Assembly: GCF_000330705.1 (NCBI RefSeq) | Contig: NZ_ANAM01000001.1 | Location: forward strand, 1-64,000 | Length of the DNA stretch: 64,000 nucleotides | Origin: Salinicoccus carnicancri Crm | GTDB lineage: Bacteria > Bacillota > Bacilli > Staphylococcales > Salinicoccaceae | Direction of reading: 5' to 3' | Shown: in pieces, positions 1-8,876 of the stretch | Position numbering within the stretch: the stretch's first letter is position 1 | Layout of the letters: each line of letters begins with the position of its first letter | Made by a program: the position numbers and the translations under genes | Notes under the pieces: model-generated | Database searches by the model: none | Told to the model about the DNA's origin: nothing | The model's input: only the letters and a program-made list of their open reading frames with translations

Positions 1-12
1 GACTGCTTTACT

Positions 13-41
13 AGTATAGCACGAATGTAATTCGGATGCAA
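13..41 (-). promoter_or_regulatory. Promoter P2, probably of an rRNA operon to the left
   Basis: Read leftwards, a -35 box TTGCAT (36-41) and a -10 box TATACT (13-18) are separated by exactly 17 bp. It is the second of two strong promoters pointing out of the window. Many staphylococci have an rRNA operon just after recR, so an rRNA operon left of position 1 is the likely target; that part is inference. Confidence 0.6.
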
Positions 42-115
42 CACCTTTTTTACATTTTTTAATGCTTCCAGTAACATTTGTTGTGTCGGTGCTTTATTTC
101 GTCCGACAAGATATT

Positions 116-144
116 ACTATACAGGGTTTGTTTGATTTGTGCAA
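116..144 (-). promoter_or_regulatory. Promoter P1, probably of an rRNA operon to the left
   Basis: Read leftwards, TTGCAC (139-144) and TATAGT (116-121) are 17 bp apart, about 100 bp upstream of the second promoter. Tandem sigma-A promoters with near-consensus boxes are typical of rRNA operons in Bacilli. Between 145 and 365 I see no open reading frame or other element. Confidence 0.6.
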
Positions 145-365
145 CCCTTTTTCAAAAAAAGTTTTGCTTTTTACTGTTTAATTTTGCGCCGTCTTTGCAA
201 AAGCCTTATATGGCAAGTGTTCAAAGCTTTTCGTTATATTCAGTCCGCTTGTGATTACCAGCAGTAAACAGCGTTTTTGAGCAGATTCAAAAAATCGGAT
301 AGTGTATTTATACCCTTTAATCAGTTTTTATAACATCGCTTCTGATATTTCTTTAAATAAATTCA

Positions 366-405
366 AGAGCCGGACGGCGACCGATGAAAACAGCCGCCCG
401 GCTCT
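366..405 (-). terminator. Terminator after recR
   Basis: A GC-rich inverted repeat (366-377 against 394-405, one mismatch) lies just beyond the recR stop codon. The T-run after it is short, so efficiency is uncertain. It separates the dnaX-ybaB-recR unit from the promoters further left. Confidence 0.6.
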
Positions 406-420
406 GTCATAAATGATGCT

Positions 421-1017
421 CTAAAGTTCCGTCCGGTGTTCTATCGCCTTGGACAGAGTGACTTCATCTGCATATTCCAGATCGCCTCCTACCGGAAGTC
501 CGCTGGCCAGCCGGGTCGATTTTATACCGATCGGCTTGACAAGTCTCGAAATATACATCGCTGTCGATTCACCTTCGATATTAGGGTTGGTGGCAAGGAT
601 GATCTCTTTAACTTCATCATCCTTCAGACGTTCTATCAATGTTGATGCATTGATATCCTCCGGACCGATGCCGTCCATCGGGCTGATGGCACCATGCAGT
701 ACATGATACAGCCCTTTATACTCGCGCATCTTTTCCATGGCAATGACATCTTTTGTATCCTGGACAACACAGATGACACTCCGGTCCCTATTCTTATCGC
801 TGCATATATAACAGGGGTCTACATCCGTGATATGCCCGCAGACTGAACAGAATTGAAGATCCCGCTTCACTTCCATAAGGCTCCTCGAGAAGTTGACGAC
901 GTCGTCTTCCTTCATATTAAGAACATAAAATGCCAGGCGCTGGGCTGTCTTCGGCCCGATACCCGGCAGTTTCATGAAGCTGTCAATCAGCTTGGATATT
1001 GGTTCTGGATAATGCAT
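421..1017 (-). CDS. recR: Recombination mediator RecR
   Basis: RecR works with RecF and RecO to load RecA at single-strand gaps. The 198-residue protein has the usual family length. An N-terminal helix-hairpin-helix ([11 protein letters not shown], about residues 19-29) is followed by a four-cysteine zinc motif (CSVC...CYIC, about residues 57-72) and a Toprim domain ([10 protein letters not shown] onwards). It is the last gene of dnaX-ybaB-recR, separated from ybaB by one base, so translation is probably coupled. This gene order is conserved in most Firmicutes. Nothing is unusual. Confidence 0.97.
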   Translation of the reverse strand: MHYPEPISKLIDSFMKLPGIGPKTAQRLAFYVLNMKEDDVVNFSRSLMEVKRDLQFCSVCGHITDVDPCYICSDKNRDRSVICVVQDTKDVIAMEKMREYKGLYHVLHGAISPMDGIGPEDINASTLIERLKDDEVKEIILATNPNIEGESTAMYISRLVKPIGIKSTRLASGLPVGGDLEYADEVTLSKAIEHRTEL

Positions 1018-1018
1018 A

Positions 1019-1342
1019 TTACATCATACCTGGGATGTTCATGCCTTTAGTGTGCTTGCCCAGACGCTCACTTGAGAGCTCATCCGCTTTCGTCATCGCT
1101 TCATTTGTCGCAGCAATGATCAGGTCCTGAAGCATTTCGATATCATCCGGATCGACTACTTCTTCGGAGATTTCCACATCGATGACCTCCTTATGTCCTG
1201 ATACCGTCACTTTGACCATTCCGCCGCCTGCTGTACCTTCAATTTTTTCATCTTTGAGCTTCTCCTGCTCCTCCTGCATCTTCTTCTGCATTTTCTGCAT
1301 CTGTTTCATCATACCCTGCATATTGTTCATTCCGCCGCGCAT
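1019..1342 (-). CDS. ybaB: Nucleoid-associated protein YbaB/EbfC family
   Basis: A 107-residue YbaB/EbfC protein, a small dimeric DNA-binding nucleoid protein. The N-terminus is rich in Met, Gln and Lys and should form a long helix (about residues 6-36). It is followed by the conserved glycine-rich stretch and the [11 protein letters not shown] core. A strong ribosome site GGAGGAG stands 7 bases before the ATG. It lies between dnaX and recR, as in most Firmicutes. Confidence 0.95.
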   Translation of the reverse strand: MRGGMNNMQGMMKQMQKMQKKMQEEQEKLKDEKIEGTAGGGMVKVTVSGHKEVIDVEISEEVVDPDDIEMLQDLIIAATNEAMTKADELSSERLGKHTKGMNIPGMM

Positions 1343-1416
1343 ATATATTCTCCTCCAAATGTGTTTAGAATTATCATCTATATATTATATATGAAACAAC
1401 TGGTTTAATAAACCGA

Positions 1417-3060
1417 TTATGACCGCGTTTCTACTATATCATTGCCGAATATCTCTTTGGCGACATCAGACGGCTTTCTTTCATCGGAAGTCTCCTTCTT
1501 TTCTTTTCCGGCCTTTTTCTCCTGGATATAGTCATGACGGACCTGCAGCCAGCTGGAATCCGGCACCCCGACCACTTTGACCGTTTTGTCTATAATGGTG
1601 GGAATGAGTGTTTCCAGTTCTTCCCGCTTCTTCTCATCCTTATTGATCAGGTCGCTGTGCAGGTCGCTTTGGAACTTGAGCAGCACATGCGTGTCGCTTG
1701 CTGCCACCGGTTCCGAATCCTTGATCAGGGATCTGAGTGAATGATAGCCTTTCTCTTCAACATGCTGATAGACTTTCGGCCAGGCATCCTTCAGTTTCAC
1801 AAGGTCTTCCTTGTTGGCATGGTCGAGTACTTTCTCAATCTGACGCAGGGAGAATCCTTTCGAAGAGGCGTTTCTCGTCTCCGTCTTCTCCTGCACCGGC
1901 GCCGCATTCGTCTGCGGCTGACTGGACAGGCGGCGTTCAAGTTCAGTCAGCTTCTGTTCAATGTGCGACAGGTCGACGTCCTGCACCTGAACCGCCTGGT
2001 CATTCCGGTTGAGCACCTGTATCAGTTTCACAATTACAACTTCAAGGTGGACGCTCGTATTCACAGAAAAACGCATCATTACCATGGCATCATTCAGAAC
2101 ATCTATCATTTCATAGAGGACTTTGTCCTCTGTATGATAGAATGCCACACCTTCGTCCGCTTCCCCCGAGTGCTTCATCAGAATGATATCCCTTATATAG
2201 TAGACAAGTTCATGGATCAGACGGGTGGGGTCCTTCCCTTCATCGATAAACCGGTGATAGGTGATAAAAGCTTCCCTGGAATCCTTCTGTTCTATCAATT
2301 TGAGCCAGTCATTCAGCTCCTCGGATTTTATGCCTCCGGTAATCATTACAGCGTCATCGAGTTTGATCAGGTCGCTGCTGTATGCGATGACCTGGTCCAT
2401 GATGCTGAGGGCATCACGCATTCCGCCTTCTGATGTACGTGCAATATAATTGATCGCCTCGTCTTCATATTCCAGGGATTCCGCATCGGCGACGTATTTC
2501 AGCCGTCCGATGATCTCACCGATTTCAATCGCCTTGAAATCAAAGCGCTGACATCTTGAAATGATCGTTGCCGGTATTTTGTGCGGTTCCGTCGTTGCCA
2601 GGATGAAGACAGCGTGGCCGGGCGGCTCCTCCAATGTTTTCAGCAGCGCGTTGAATGCACCGGTCGTCAGCATATGCACTTCATCGATGATGTATACCTT
2701 ATATCTGGCTTCAGAAGGGGCATACTTGACTTTTTCCCTGATATTCCTGATCTCATCGACGCCGTTGTTGCTGGCGGCGTCGATTTCTATCACATCATTG
2801 GCAGAACCGTCGGTAATGCTCATGCAGATGTCGCATTCATTGCAGGGCTCACCCTCGGAACCAAAACGGCAGTTGAGAGCTTTCGCAAATATTTTTGCAA
2901 TACTCGTCTTACCGGTTCCGCGGGGACCGTTGAACAGATAGGCATGCGATTCCTTATCCCTGATGATGGCATTGCGCAATGTTTTGGTCACGTGCTTCTG
3001 TCCGACGACATCCTGGAATGTCTGCGGCCTGAAAGCCCGGTACAAAGCCTGATATTCCAT
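1417..3060 (-). CDS. dnaX: DNA polymerase III subunit gamma/tau
   Basis: The clamp-loader ATPase of the replisome. Residues 1-360 carry the AAA+ core: Walker A GPRGTGKT (about 45-52), the zinc-binding cysteines around CNECDIC, and the Walker B-type IDEVHML. Domain III and a tau-like C-terminal region follow, ending in a charged tail. At 547 residues it is in the range of staphylococcal DnaX. The ATG is preceded by GGAGGTG. It starts the dnaX-ybaB-recR unit, and the SRP RNA gene lies just upstream in the same direction. I did not identify a frameshift signal for a short gamma form. Confidence 0.96.
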   Translation of the reverse strand: MEYQALYRAFRPQTFQDVVGQKHVTKTLRNAIIRDKESHAYLFNGPRGTGKTSIAKIFAKALNCRFGSEGEPCNECDICMSITDGSANDVIEIDAASNNGVDEIRNIREKVKYAPSEARYKVYIIDEVHMLTTGAFNALLKTLEEPPGHAVFILATTEPHKIPATIISRCQRFDFKAIEIGEIIGRLKYVADAESLEYEDEAINYIARTSEGGMRDALSIMDQVIAYSSDLIKLDDAVMITGGIKSEELNDWLKLIEQKDSREAFITYHRFIDEGKDPTRLIHELVYYIRDIILMKHSGEADEGVAFYHTEDKVLYEMIDVLNDAMVMMRFSVNTSVHLEVVIVKLIQVLNRNDQAVQVQDVDLSHIEQKLTELERRLSSQPQTNAAPVQEKTETRNASSKGFSLRQIEKVLDHANKEDLVKLKDAWPKVYQHVEEKGYHSLRSLIKDSEPVAASDTHVLLKFQSDLHSDLINKDEKKREELETLIPTIIDKTVKVVGVPDSSWLQVRHDYIQEKKAGKEKKETSDERKPSDVAKEIFGNDIVETRS

Positions 3061-3148
3061 TCAACAGCACCTCCGTAATTAGTATTTTCTGTCCATTATT
3101 ATATCACATGTCACACTCCGCCCCTAATAACTCAGTGCAAATAAAAAA

Positions 3149-3175
3149 ATGACTGCATCATCAGATACAGTCATT
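3149..3175 (-). terminator. Terminator of the SRP RNA gene
   Basis: An 8-bp stem (AATGACTG against CAGTCATT) followed on the minus strand by a run of T lies directly beyond the 3' end of the SRP RNA. Confidence 0.75.
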
Positions 3176-3185
3176 CGATATGTAA

Positions 3186-3458
3186 ACCGTGCACCGTTTC
3201 TTTGAACACCCGGCACAAGCGTTACTCAAACCACCAGCTCAACTCCGGCTGCCCTACGGCACATAGAATGGGCCACTTAATGCTGCTTCCTTCCGGACCT
3301 GACATGGTTCATGACGTTCTATTGCATAGGACCGGAATCTCAACACCGGTGAGTTTGAGGCAGTCCTCACACCGAATATCCTCGGAAACGGAATTCAGTC
3401 CTGCTGGAGCGGATTGCAGGTACAGGGCACCGCTACCTCCCCACTTAGCACGGCACAC
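3186..3458 (-). ncRNA. ffs: Signal recognition particle RNA, large (6S/scRNA) type
   Basis: The minus strand contains the hallmark domain IV core, with GTCAGGTCCGGAAGGAAGCA at about 3285-3304. Alu-domain features occur at both ends: TGCTAAGTGGGGAGGTAGCG near the 5' end and a 3' end closing in GGTGCACGGT. The length of about 270 nt is that of the Bacillus-type SRP RNA with an Alu domain, not the short 4.5S form. With Ffh it targets nascent membrane proteins. The exact ends are estimated from the terminal pairing. Confidence 0.93.
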
Positions 3459-3495
3459 TAAATCATACCAAAATCAAAACTCCAATGCAAGGAAA

Positions 3496-4227
3496 TTAAC
3501 ACTCGCCGTGGAAGCGTCTTGAAAATTCCACGAATTTGAATTCACTCGCAAGATGTTTGGATATATTGTACTGGAACGGTCTTGCATCATTCAGGTGCAC
3601 GACGGAGCGGACTGTTGCCACATAAGGCGGTACGCTGTGACCGAAGAGTTCCGTCTCCTCCCCCGTCATGGTATCGAATGTGATTTCCTTATGGGAATAG
3701 GCAATCGTCAAACCCAGTCTCTTTTCTATATATTCATAGATCGATTCTTCTGCAACTGTGGCGCTGAGGCCGGGCATCATCTCCACGATGAAATAATCCA
3801 TATCTACAATATGGGTCTCCCCTCCATGCTTCCTCTGCCTTATCAGCTGCCAGACCCGGTCTTCCGGCGACAGATCCAGAGCCTGCATCACACGGGGGAA
3901 CTGTTCAGCCGGGTACTGTTCAAGCTCCGCTACTGTAGTGGTATACTTCTTCGTTTTCAGCTGCTGGATCTCTTTGAAGCTTGTCAGATGGGAGACCGTG
4001 AAATCCATCGAAGAATCATAGATGACGACAGAGCCCTTGCCTTTCATCTTTTGTATGAAACCATTTTCCTGTAGAAGATTCAGGGCTTTCCTCACCGTTT
4101 CCCTGGAAACATCAAACGTTTCAACCAACCGGTGTTCAGATGGCAGGACGTCATCCTTTTCATATCTGCCTTCTTGTATGTCATTGGATATTTCGCGGTA
4201 AATCTGGTTGTATTTGTTCAAACTCAT
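3496..4227 (-). CDS. treR: Trehalose operon repressor, GntR/HutC family
   Basis: A 243-residue regulator with an N-terminal GntR winged helix (SEHRLVETFDVSRETVRKALNLL) and a C-terminal UTRA ligand domain (about residues 85-240). TreR proteins respond to trehalose-6-phosphate. I place the start at the ATG at 4227 because AGGGTGAG lies just before it; an upstream in-frame GTG at 4266 has no good ribosome site. It follows treP and treC in the same direction and is very likely in their operon. A TreR-like operator sits in the treP promoter. Confidence 0.9.
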   Translation of the reverse strand: MSLNKYNQIYREISNDIQEGRYEKDDVLPSEHRLVETFDVSRETVRKALNLLQENGFIQKMKGKGSVVIYDSSMDFTVSHLTSFKEIQQLKTKKYTTTVAELEQYPAEQFPRVMQALDLSPEDRVWQLIRQRKHGGETHIVDMDYFIVEMMPGLSATVAEESIYEYIEKRLGLTIAYSHKEITFDTMTGEETELFGHSVPPYVATVRSVVHLNDARPFQYNISKHLASEFKFVEFSRRFHGEC

Positions 4228-4284
4228 GTCGCTCACCCTGTCACTTTCCGGCGTTATTGAAATCACAGCCTATGATACATCTGT

Positions 4285-5928
4285 TCACTTCTTTTGTCCA
4301 TGCAGCATCAATGCTTCAAAAGGTCTGAGTTCCCCGGTCCTGTCATCATAATTTGAAATGAGTATGTCGCCTGTCGCATCCAGTCCATCCGGGTACGGAA
4401 TTGTTTCGTCCCTGAAATTCGCGATCACCGTTACCGTTCCTTCATTGTATACACGCTCATATGCGAACAGCGCGTTGTCTTTCATGAGATGCGGTACAAC
4501 GCTCCCGTATGTGAAGTGGTCCATTTCATGGCGCAGACTGATCAGTTTCTGGTACGTGTAGAATATAGAGTCTTTGTCTTCGAGCGCTGATTCGACATTG
4601 ATATTTTCATAGTTTTCAGCGATATCCATCCATGGTTCACCTGATGTGAAACCGGCATGGCGGTCTTTATTCCACTGCATCGGACTCCTGCCGTTGTCCC
4701 GTGATTTTGTGCCGAGGATCCTCAGAACGTGGGCATTATCCATACCCCTCTCTTTCAATTCGCTGTATGCGTTCAAGCTTTCAACATCCCTGTACTGGTC
4801 AATACGTGTGAATTTAGGGTTGGTCATTCCAATCTCTTCACCCTGGTAGATATAGGGGGTGCCTTTCAGACCGTGGAGGGCAATCGCCAGCATCTTGCCG
4901 CTCCTCACACGTTTCTCTTCTGTATCATCACTACCGAACCTGGAAACGATGCGCGGCTGGTCGTGGTTGCACCAGAATATTGCGTTCCATCCACCGCCTT
5001 CATCCATCGCTACCTGCCAGTCCATCAAGATGCGCTTCAGTTCGATGAAGTCGAAATCCGCAAACGTCCATTTCTCTCCGCCGGGATAGTCGACTTTGAG
5101 GTGATGGAAGTTGAACACGGAATTCAGCTCATTGCGCTCAGGATTCGTATATTTGAGGCAGTGTTCAATTGTCGTGGAGGACATTTCACCTACGGTCATG
5201 ATCTCTTTGTCCCCGAAAGTATTGCGATTGAGTTGATGGAGATATTCGTGGACTTTCGGGCCGTCAGTGTAGAATTCCTTGCCTGGACCGTCGGAATTCT
5301 CGAATGCCCCTTTTGAAATGAGGTTGACGACATCGAAACGGAACCCATCTACACCGAAATCTATCCAGTAGTTGACCATCTCATAGATTTCCCGGCGGAG
5401 ATTTTCATTCTCCCAATTCAGATCTGCCTGGGACACATCGAAAAGACGCAGGTAATACTGCCCGGTCGTACTGTCGTAGGTCCATGCATTGCCGCCGAAC
5501 TTGGATTCCCAGTTGGTCGGGGGGGCATTGCCCTTCCCGTCTTTCCATATATAGTAATCACGGTATGGGTTGTCTTTGGATTTCCTGGATTCGACAAACC
5601 AGTTGTGGGATGTCGACGTATGATTGATAACGATATCCATCATCACTTTGAGTCCACGGGCGTGTGCCGCCTCCAGCAGATTTTCCAAATCCGCCTTCGT
5701 CCCGAACTGCGGATTCACTTCATAATAATCGCTGATATCATAGCCATTATCATTCATCGGGGATTTATAGACAGGTGTCAGCCATATATAATCGACACCC
5801 AGCGTCTTGAAATAATCCAGCTTTTCTATAATACCCGGAATATCTCCTTCTCCGCTTCCGGTCGTATCGTTGAAAGATTTCGGGTAGATCTGATAAACAA
5901 CTGATTTTCTCCAGTCATTGGATGCCAA
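4285..5928 (-). CDS. treC: Trehalose-6-phosphate hydrolase (alpha,alpha-phosphotrehalase)
   Basis: A 547-residue glycoside hydrolase family 13 enzyme that splits imported trehalose-6-phosphate into glucose and glucose-6-phosphate in the cytoplasm. The barrel motifs are present: DIVINHTS, GFRFDVVNLIS with the nucleophile Asp, MTVGEMSS with the acid Glu, and NHDQPR. Its place 21 bp after the trehalose PTS gene and before treR separates it from oligo-1,6-glucosidases, which it resembles. Confidence 0.94.
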   Translation of the reverse strand: MASNDWRKSVVYQIYPKSFNDTTGSGEGDIPGIIEKLDYFKTLGVDYIWLTPVYKSPMNDNGYDISDYYEVNPQFGTKADLENLLEAAHARGLKVMMDIVINHTSTSHNWFVESRKSKDNPYRDYYIWKDGKGNAPPTNWESKFGGNAWTYDSTTGQYYLRLFDVSQADLNWENENLRREIYEMVNYWIDFGVDGFRFDVVNLISKGAFENSDGPGKEFYTDGPKVHEYLHQLNRNTFGDKEIMTVGEMSSTTIEHCLKYTNPERNELNSVFNFHHLKVDYPGGEKWTFADFDFIELKRILMDWQVAMDEGGGWNAIFWCNHDQPRIVSRFGSDDTEEKRVRSGKMLAIALHGLKGTPYIYQGEEIGMTNPKFTRIDQYRDVESLNAYSELKERGMDNAHVLRILGTKSRDNGRSPMQWNKDRHAGFTSGEPWMDIAENYENINVESALEDKDSIFYTYQKLISLRHEMDHFTYGSVVPHLMKDNALFAYERVYNEGTVTVIANFRDETIPYPDGLDATGDILISNYDDRTGELRPFEALMLHGQKK

Positions 5929-5949
5929 TTTAAAAACTCCCTTATATAG

Positions 5950-7401
5950 TTAGTCTACGTCCACCATGTCTTTCGCTCTATCCCTGGCAAACCTCGAGAA
6001 CAGAAGTGTCAGCAGGAACGGCACCACGATGGCAATCAGCATGCCGATCGTGAACAGCAGCCAGAAGCCGTCAGTAATCGAGATGACCCCTGGTACGCCG
6101 CCGACGCCGACACTGTATGCTGTCAGCATGTTTGCCCCGAAAATACCACCAACGACAGATGTCGTGAGGATCGCGGCCAGGAACGGATATTTCAGTGGGA
6201 GGTTCACACCGAACATCGCCGGTTCAGTGACACCCAGCCAGCCGGAGATGCCGGAAGTCATTGCCAGACCTTCTTCTTTTTTCTTTTTCTGGCTGCGGTA
6301 GATCATCCATGCCCCGAATGCTGCAGAACCCTGTGCAATGTTTGAAATTGCCAGTATCGGCCACAGGAATGTGGAACCTGTTGTGCCGATGAGCTGCAGA
6401 TCCACCGCCAGGAACATATGGTGCATGCCTGTGATTACAAGCGGCGCATAGAACAGGCCGTATACCGCTCCGCCCAGAATGCCTGCAGTTTCAAACAGCC
6501 AGATGATTGCGTCTGTAATGAGCGTACTGCCCCAGAGCGTAATCGGACCGATTATTGTATAAGTAAGAATGCCGACAACAACAAGTGCAACAGGCGCAAC
6601 CACAAGCAGTTTGAACATGTCGTGTACACGTTTGTTCAGAAACAGCTCAACTTTTGCAAGCACCCACGTCGCCACAAGTACCGGCAGGACCTGTCCCTGG
6701 TAGTTCAGCTGCTGAATTTCCAGCCCGAAAACGTTCCACGTAGGAATATCCGCAAGTTCCCCGGCTTCACTGTCGAAAAGCCCGTACTGACTTGCAAGGT
6801 CCGGGTGACATAAGGCCACACCAAGAGCGATGCCGAGCAGTGGGTTCCCGCCGAACACTTTCATCGCAGACCAGCCGATGAGCACCGGCAGGAAGATGAA
6901 CGGTGCTACGGCAATGAAGTTGATCATGCTCGCGATGCCTTCGATGCCAGGGAAGCGTGTGATGACCGAGTCAGCTTCCCAGAAAAGCCCCTCCAGTGTA
7001 AGCAGGTTGTTCAGTCCGAGCAAGAGACCTGCTGTAACAATGGCCGGCAGGATCGGGATGAATATATCCCCCAGCATCTTGATGAATCTTTGAAGCGGAT
7101 TCATCTTCTGGGCGGCCGCAGCTTTGACCTCATCCTTCGAACCGCCGCCTTTGCCGGTCTCCTCTTCGAAAATCTTGAATGCCTCGTCGACCGTCCCCTG
7201 ACCGATAACAATCTGGAACTGGTTGTTCGCTGCGAATGAGCCTTTGACCAGATCGATGGAATCCAGCTTTTCTTTATCCACTTTGGACTCATCATCCAAT
7301 GCCAGGCGCAGTCGCGTAACACAGTGTGTCGCTGCATTGACGTTCTCCTCGCCGCCGATTGCATCGATTATCTGTCTGACCTCATCACGGTTTACCGCCA
7401 T
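5950..7401 (-). CDS. treP: PTS trehalose-specific enzyme IIBC
   Basis: Membrane permease that imports and phosphorylates trehalose. The N-terminal EIIB domain has the phosphorylated cysteine in ATHCVTRLRLAL; the EIIC domain (about residues 100-470) has many hydrophobic segments and the GITEPA-like motif GVTEPAMFG. No EIIA domain is fused, so a shared glucose-type EIIA is expected to serve it. The start at 7401 is preceded by AAGGAG with 10 bases spacing; a GTG three codons earlier lies too close to that site. It is the first gene of treP-treC-treR. Confidence 0.93.
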   Translation of the reverse strand: MAVNRDEVRQIIDAIGGEENVNAATHCVTRLRLALDDESKVDKEKLDSIDLVKGSFAANNQFQIVIGQGTVDEAFKIFEEETGKGGGSKDEVKAAAAQKMNPLQRFIKMLGDIFIPILPAIVTAGLLLGLNNLLTLEGLFWEADSVITRFPGIEGIASMINFIAVAPFIFLPVLIGWSAMKVFGGNPLLGIALGVALCHPDLASQYGLFDSEAGELADIPTWNVFGLEIQQLNYQGQVLPVLVATWVLAKVELFLNKRVHDMFKLLVVAPVALVVVGILTYTIIGPITLWGSTLITDAIIWLFETAGILGGAVYGLFYAPLVITGMHHMFLAVDLQLIGTTGSTFLWPILAISNIAQGSAAFGAWMIYRSQKKKKEEGLAMTSGISGWLGVTEPAMFGVNLPLKYPFLAAILTTSVVGGIFGANMLTAYSVGVGGVPGVISITDGFWLLFTIGMLIAIVVPFLLTLLFSRFARDRAKDMVDVD

Positions 7402-7441
7402 TCTTCCCACACTCCTTCTATTTTGTATAATTATCGCCCTA

Positions 7442-7478
7442 ACTATAACATGTCTATACAGTAGTGTAAAGGATTACA
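7442..7478 (-). promoter_or_regulatory. tre promoter with TreR-like operator and cre-like site
   Basis: Read leftwards, TTTACA (7465-7470) and TATAGT (7442-7447) are 17 bp apart. Between them lies TGTCTATACA (7451-7460), one mismatch from the TGTATATACA core of the Bacillus TreR operator. A 14-mer TGTAAAGGATTACA (7465-7478) overlapping the -35 box matches the CcpA cre consensus except for one central base. This fits induction by trehalose and repression by preferred sugars. Confidence 0.65.
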
Positions 7479-7539
7479 AAGATTGTGAAAAGTAATTCAC
7501 GCTTTGTTTGATCCGGGTTAAAAAAACTGACTGTATATT

Positions 7540-7562
7540 AAAAAACCGCCCTGAGGGGCGGT
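7540..7562 (-). terminator. Terminator after the Glu-rich surface protein gene
   Basis: A 7-bp GC-rich stem (ACCGCCC against GGGCGGT, 7545-7562) is followed on the minus strand by six T. Confidence 0.85.
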
Positions 7563-7578
7563 CAAAAATATCTGAATC

Positions 7579-8490
7579 CTATTTCCTCAAAGCCTTTATG
7601 ACTAATAATATCAACATAAACACAAGCAGCACAGCACCTGTTACAATCAGTGACATGTTAACCATAGAGCCGTCAGCATCCGACATGACACGTTCACCTG
7701 TTTCCACACTCTCTTCCGCTGGTGCCTCCTCGAGCACAAATGTTACCCCCCGCTTGCCCCGGTCCTCTATCGCCAGACTGATTTTTTCTGTTTCTGCGGT
7801 ATATCCGTCCGGTACTTCCATCTTCAGCTCATAATCTCCGGGAGGCATTTTCTTGAATGAGAACCTGCCGTTTTCATCGGTTACCGCTTCTTTCTCTCCG
7901 TCTCCCGACAGTAACACAGTGACATTTTCCATCCCTGTGTCACCTTCCACAACCTCGCCTGTTATCGAGAATGCTTCCATCTCTTCGTGATTGATCGTCA
8001 CTTCAGCCGGTTCCTCTGCCGTTTCAGGTTCTGCATAGACCTCTTCGCCGGATTCATCAATCTGCTCCTCCGTCACTTCCTGAGTCGGTTCTTCGTAATA
8101 TTCCTCAACCGTCTCTTCAATCGGCTGCTCCCCGGAAGGTTCTTCGTAATATTCCACTGTGGGTTCCTCATAGCTCTGATAGGAATCTTCAGCCGTATCC
8201 TCAGACCGGGACTGTTCATTTTGCGGAGGTGTGTATTCCTCCGAATACTCCTCTTCGGCATTGTTGTAGCTGTTCTCCGGTTCTTCAGTGGACTCATCAT
8301 ATTGAGACTGCTCTATTGATTCTTCAGTGGACCCCTCATATTGAGACTCCTCTGTGGAGTCTTCAATCGACGGCTGTTCCGCCGACTCCTCCACCTCCGA
8401 GTCGTCCTCGGTATTCGCAAATATTCCATGAGCCGGAACGAGCAACAGCAGCAACAGTACCGCCGCCGACCGCCTGATGATATTTTCCAT
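7579..8490 (-). CDS. Secreted Glu-rich repeat protein with a carboxypeptidase-regulatory-like domain and C-terminal anchor
   Basis: 303 residues. A signal peptide (RRSAAVLLLLLLVP, about residues 6-19) leads into a low-complexity acidic region (about 28-165) made of degenerate units of the kind STEES-QYE and EYYEEP. A beta-sandwich domain (about 170-255, with the VTDENGRFSFKKMPPGDYEL signature) follows, of the type seen in carboxypeptidase-regulatory or SpaA-like domains. The C-terminus is a membrane segment (about 275-300) ending in basic residues, with no LPXTG motif ahead of it. The protein should therefore be a membrane-tethered wall-spanning stalk. It is monocistronic; function unknown. 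Confidence 0.8.
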   Translation of the reverse strand: MENIIRRSAAVLLLLLLVPAHGIFANTEDDSEVEESAEQPSIEDSTEESQYEGSTEESIEQSQYDESTEEPENSYNNAEEEYSEEYTPPQNEQSRSEDTAEDSYQSYEEPTVEYYEEPSGEQPIEETVEEYYEEPTQEVTEEQIDESGEEVYAEPETAEEPAEVTINHEEMEAFSITGEVVEGDTGMENVTVLLSGDGEKEAVTDENGRFSFKKMPPGDYELKMEVPDGYTAETEKISLAIEDRGKRGVTFVLEEAPAEESVETGERVMSDADGSMVNMSLIVTGAVLLVFMLILLVIKALRK

Positions 8491-8621
8491 GACAGCCTCC
8501 TAAAATTTTTCTGATAAACTATAATATACCAGATTTTTGAGAGCCAACCTATAGTTGCTTTCAGAACTAAATAACCAGTTTTTTCATCATCCGTTGTGTC
8601 GGACCCAATACTGGCGCCTGA

Positions 8622-8840
8622 AGCGGAAATGAAACACCCCCATACGAATCGGACAAGAAAAACGATGCTGTACGGAAGAACACATCCGATGACACCAGAA
8701 AGCAGATTCAGGGCATCGTTGGCTCCAGGGTGAAAGTCACGGAAGTCCGGGCGGCATACAAGCTGAGCCAGAGCCGGGATGAAAGCGTTGAAAAAATAGT
8801 TATTCCCCGGGAAATTATAAAGGCCCCATGCCACAAATGA
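8622..8840 (+). pseudogene. Remnant of a PaiB-family (FMN-binding) regulator gene
   Basis: An open stretch of 72 codons between stop codons contains IQGIVGSRVKVTEVRAAYKLS followed by QSRDES, which closely resembles the C-terminal part of PaiB proteins as I remember them (GIVGFKIKVEDIQAAYKLSQNR). The N-terminal two thirds and any start codon are missing, and the frame is closed by stops on both sides. This is a decayed gene fossil in the 8491-8876 gap. A long minus-strand reading frame across the same bases is a shadow. Confidence 0.7.
8802..8815. promoter_or_regulatory. Noc-binding-site-like sequence (one mismatch)
   Basis: ATTCCCCGGGAAAT differs by one base from ATTTCCCGGGAAAT. It lies in the paiB remnant. 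Confidence 0.4.
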
Positions 8841-8876
8841 GTGAACCCTCAAAGCGGCACGGGGCTGATACAATCT

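Noticed and set aside
1741-2433. 230-codon plus-strand frame inside dnaX
   Set aside because: It is antisense to a clear dnaX gene and has no signs of an independent protein.
8313-8873. 186-codon minus-strand frame over the paiB remnant and the start of the Glu-rich protein gene
   Set aside because: It overlaps the signal-peptide coding region of a real gene in another frame, has no ribosome site, and its translation becomes arginine and cysteine runs typical of a shadow frame.
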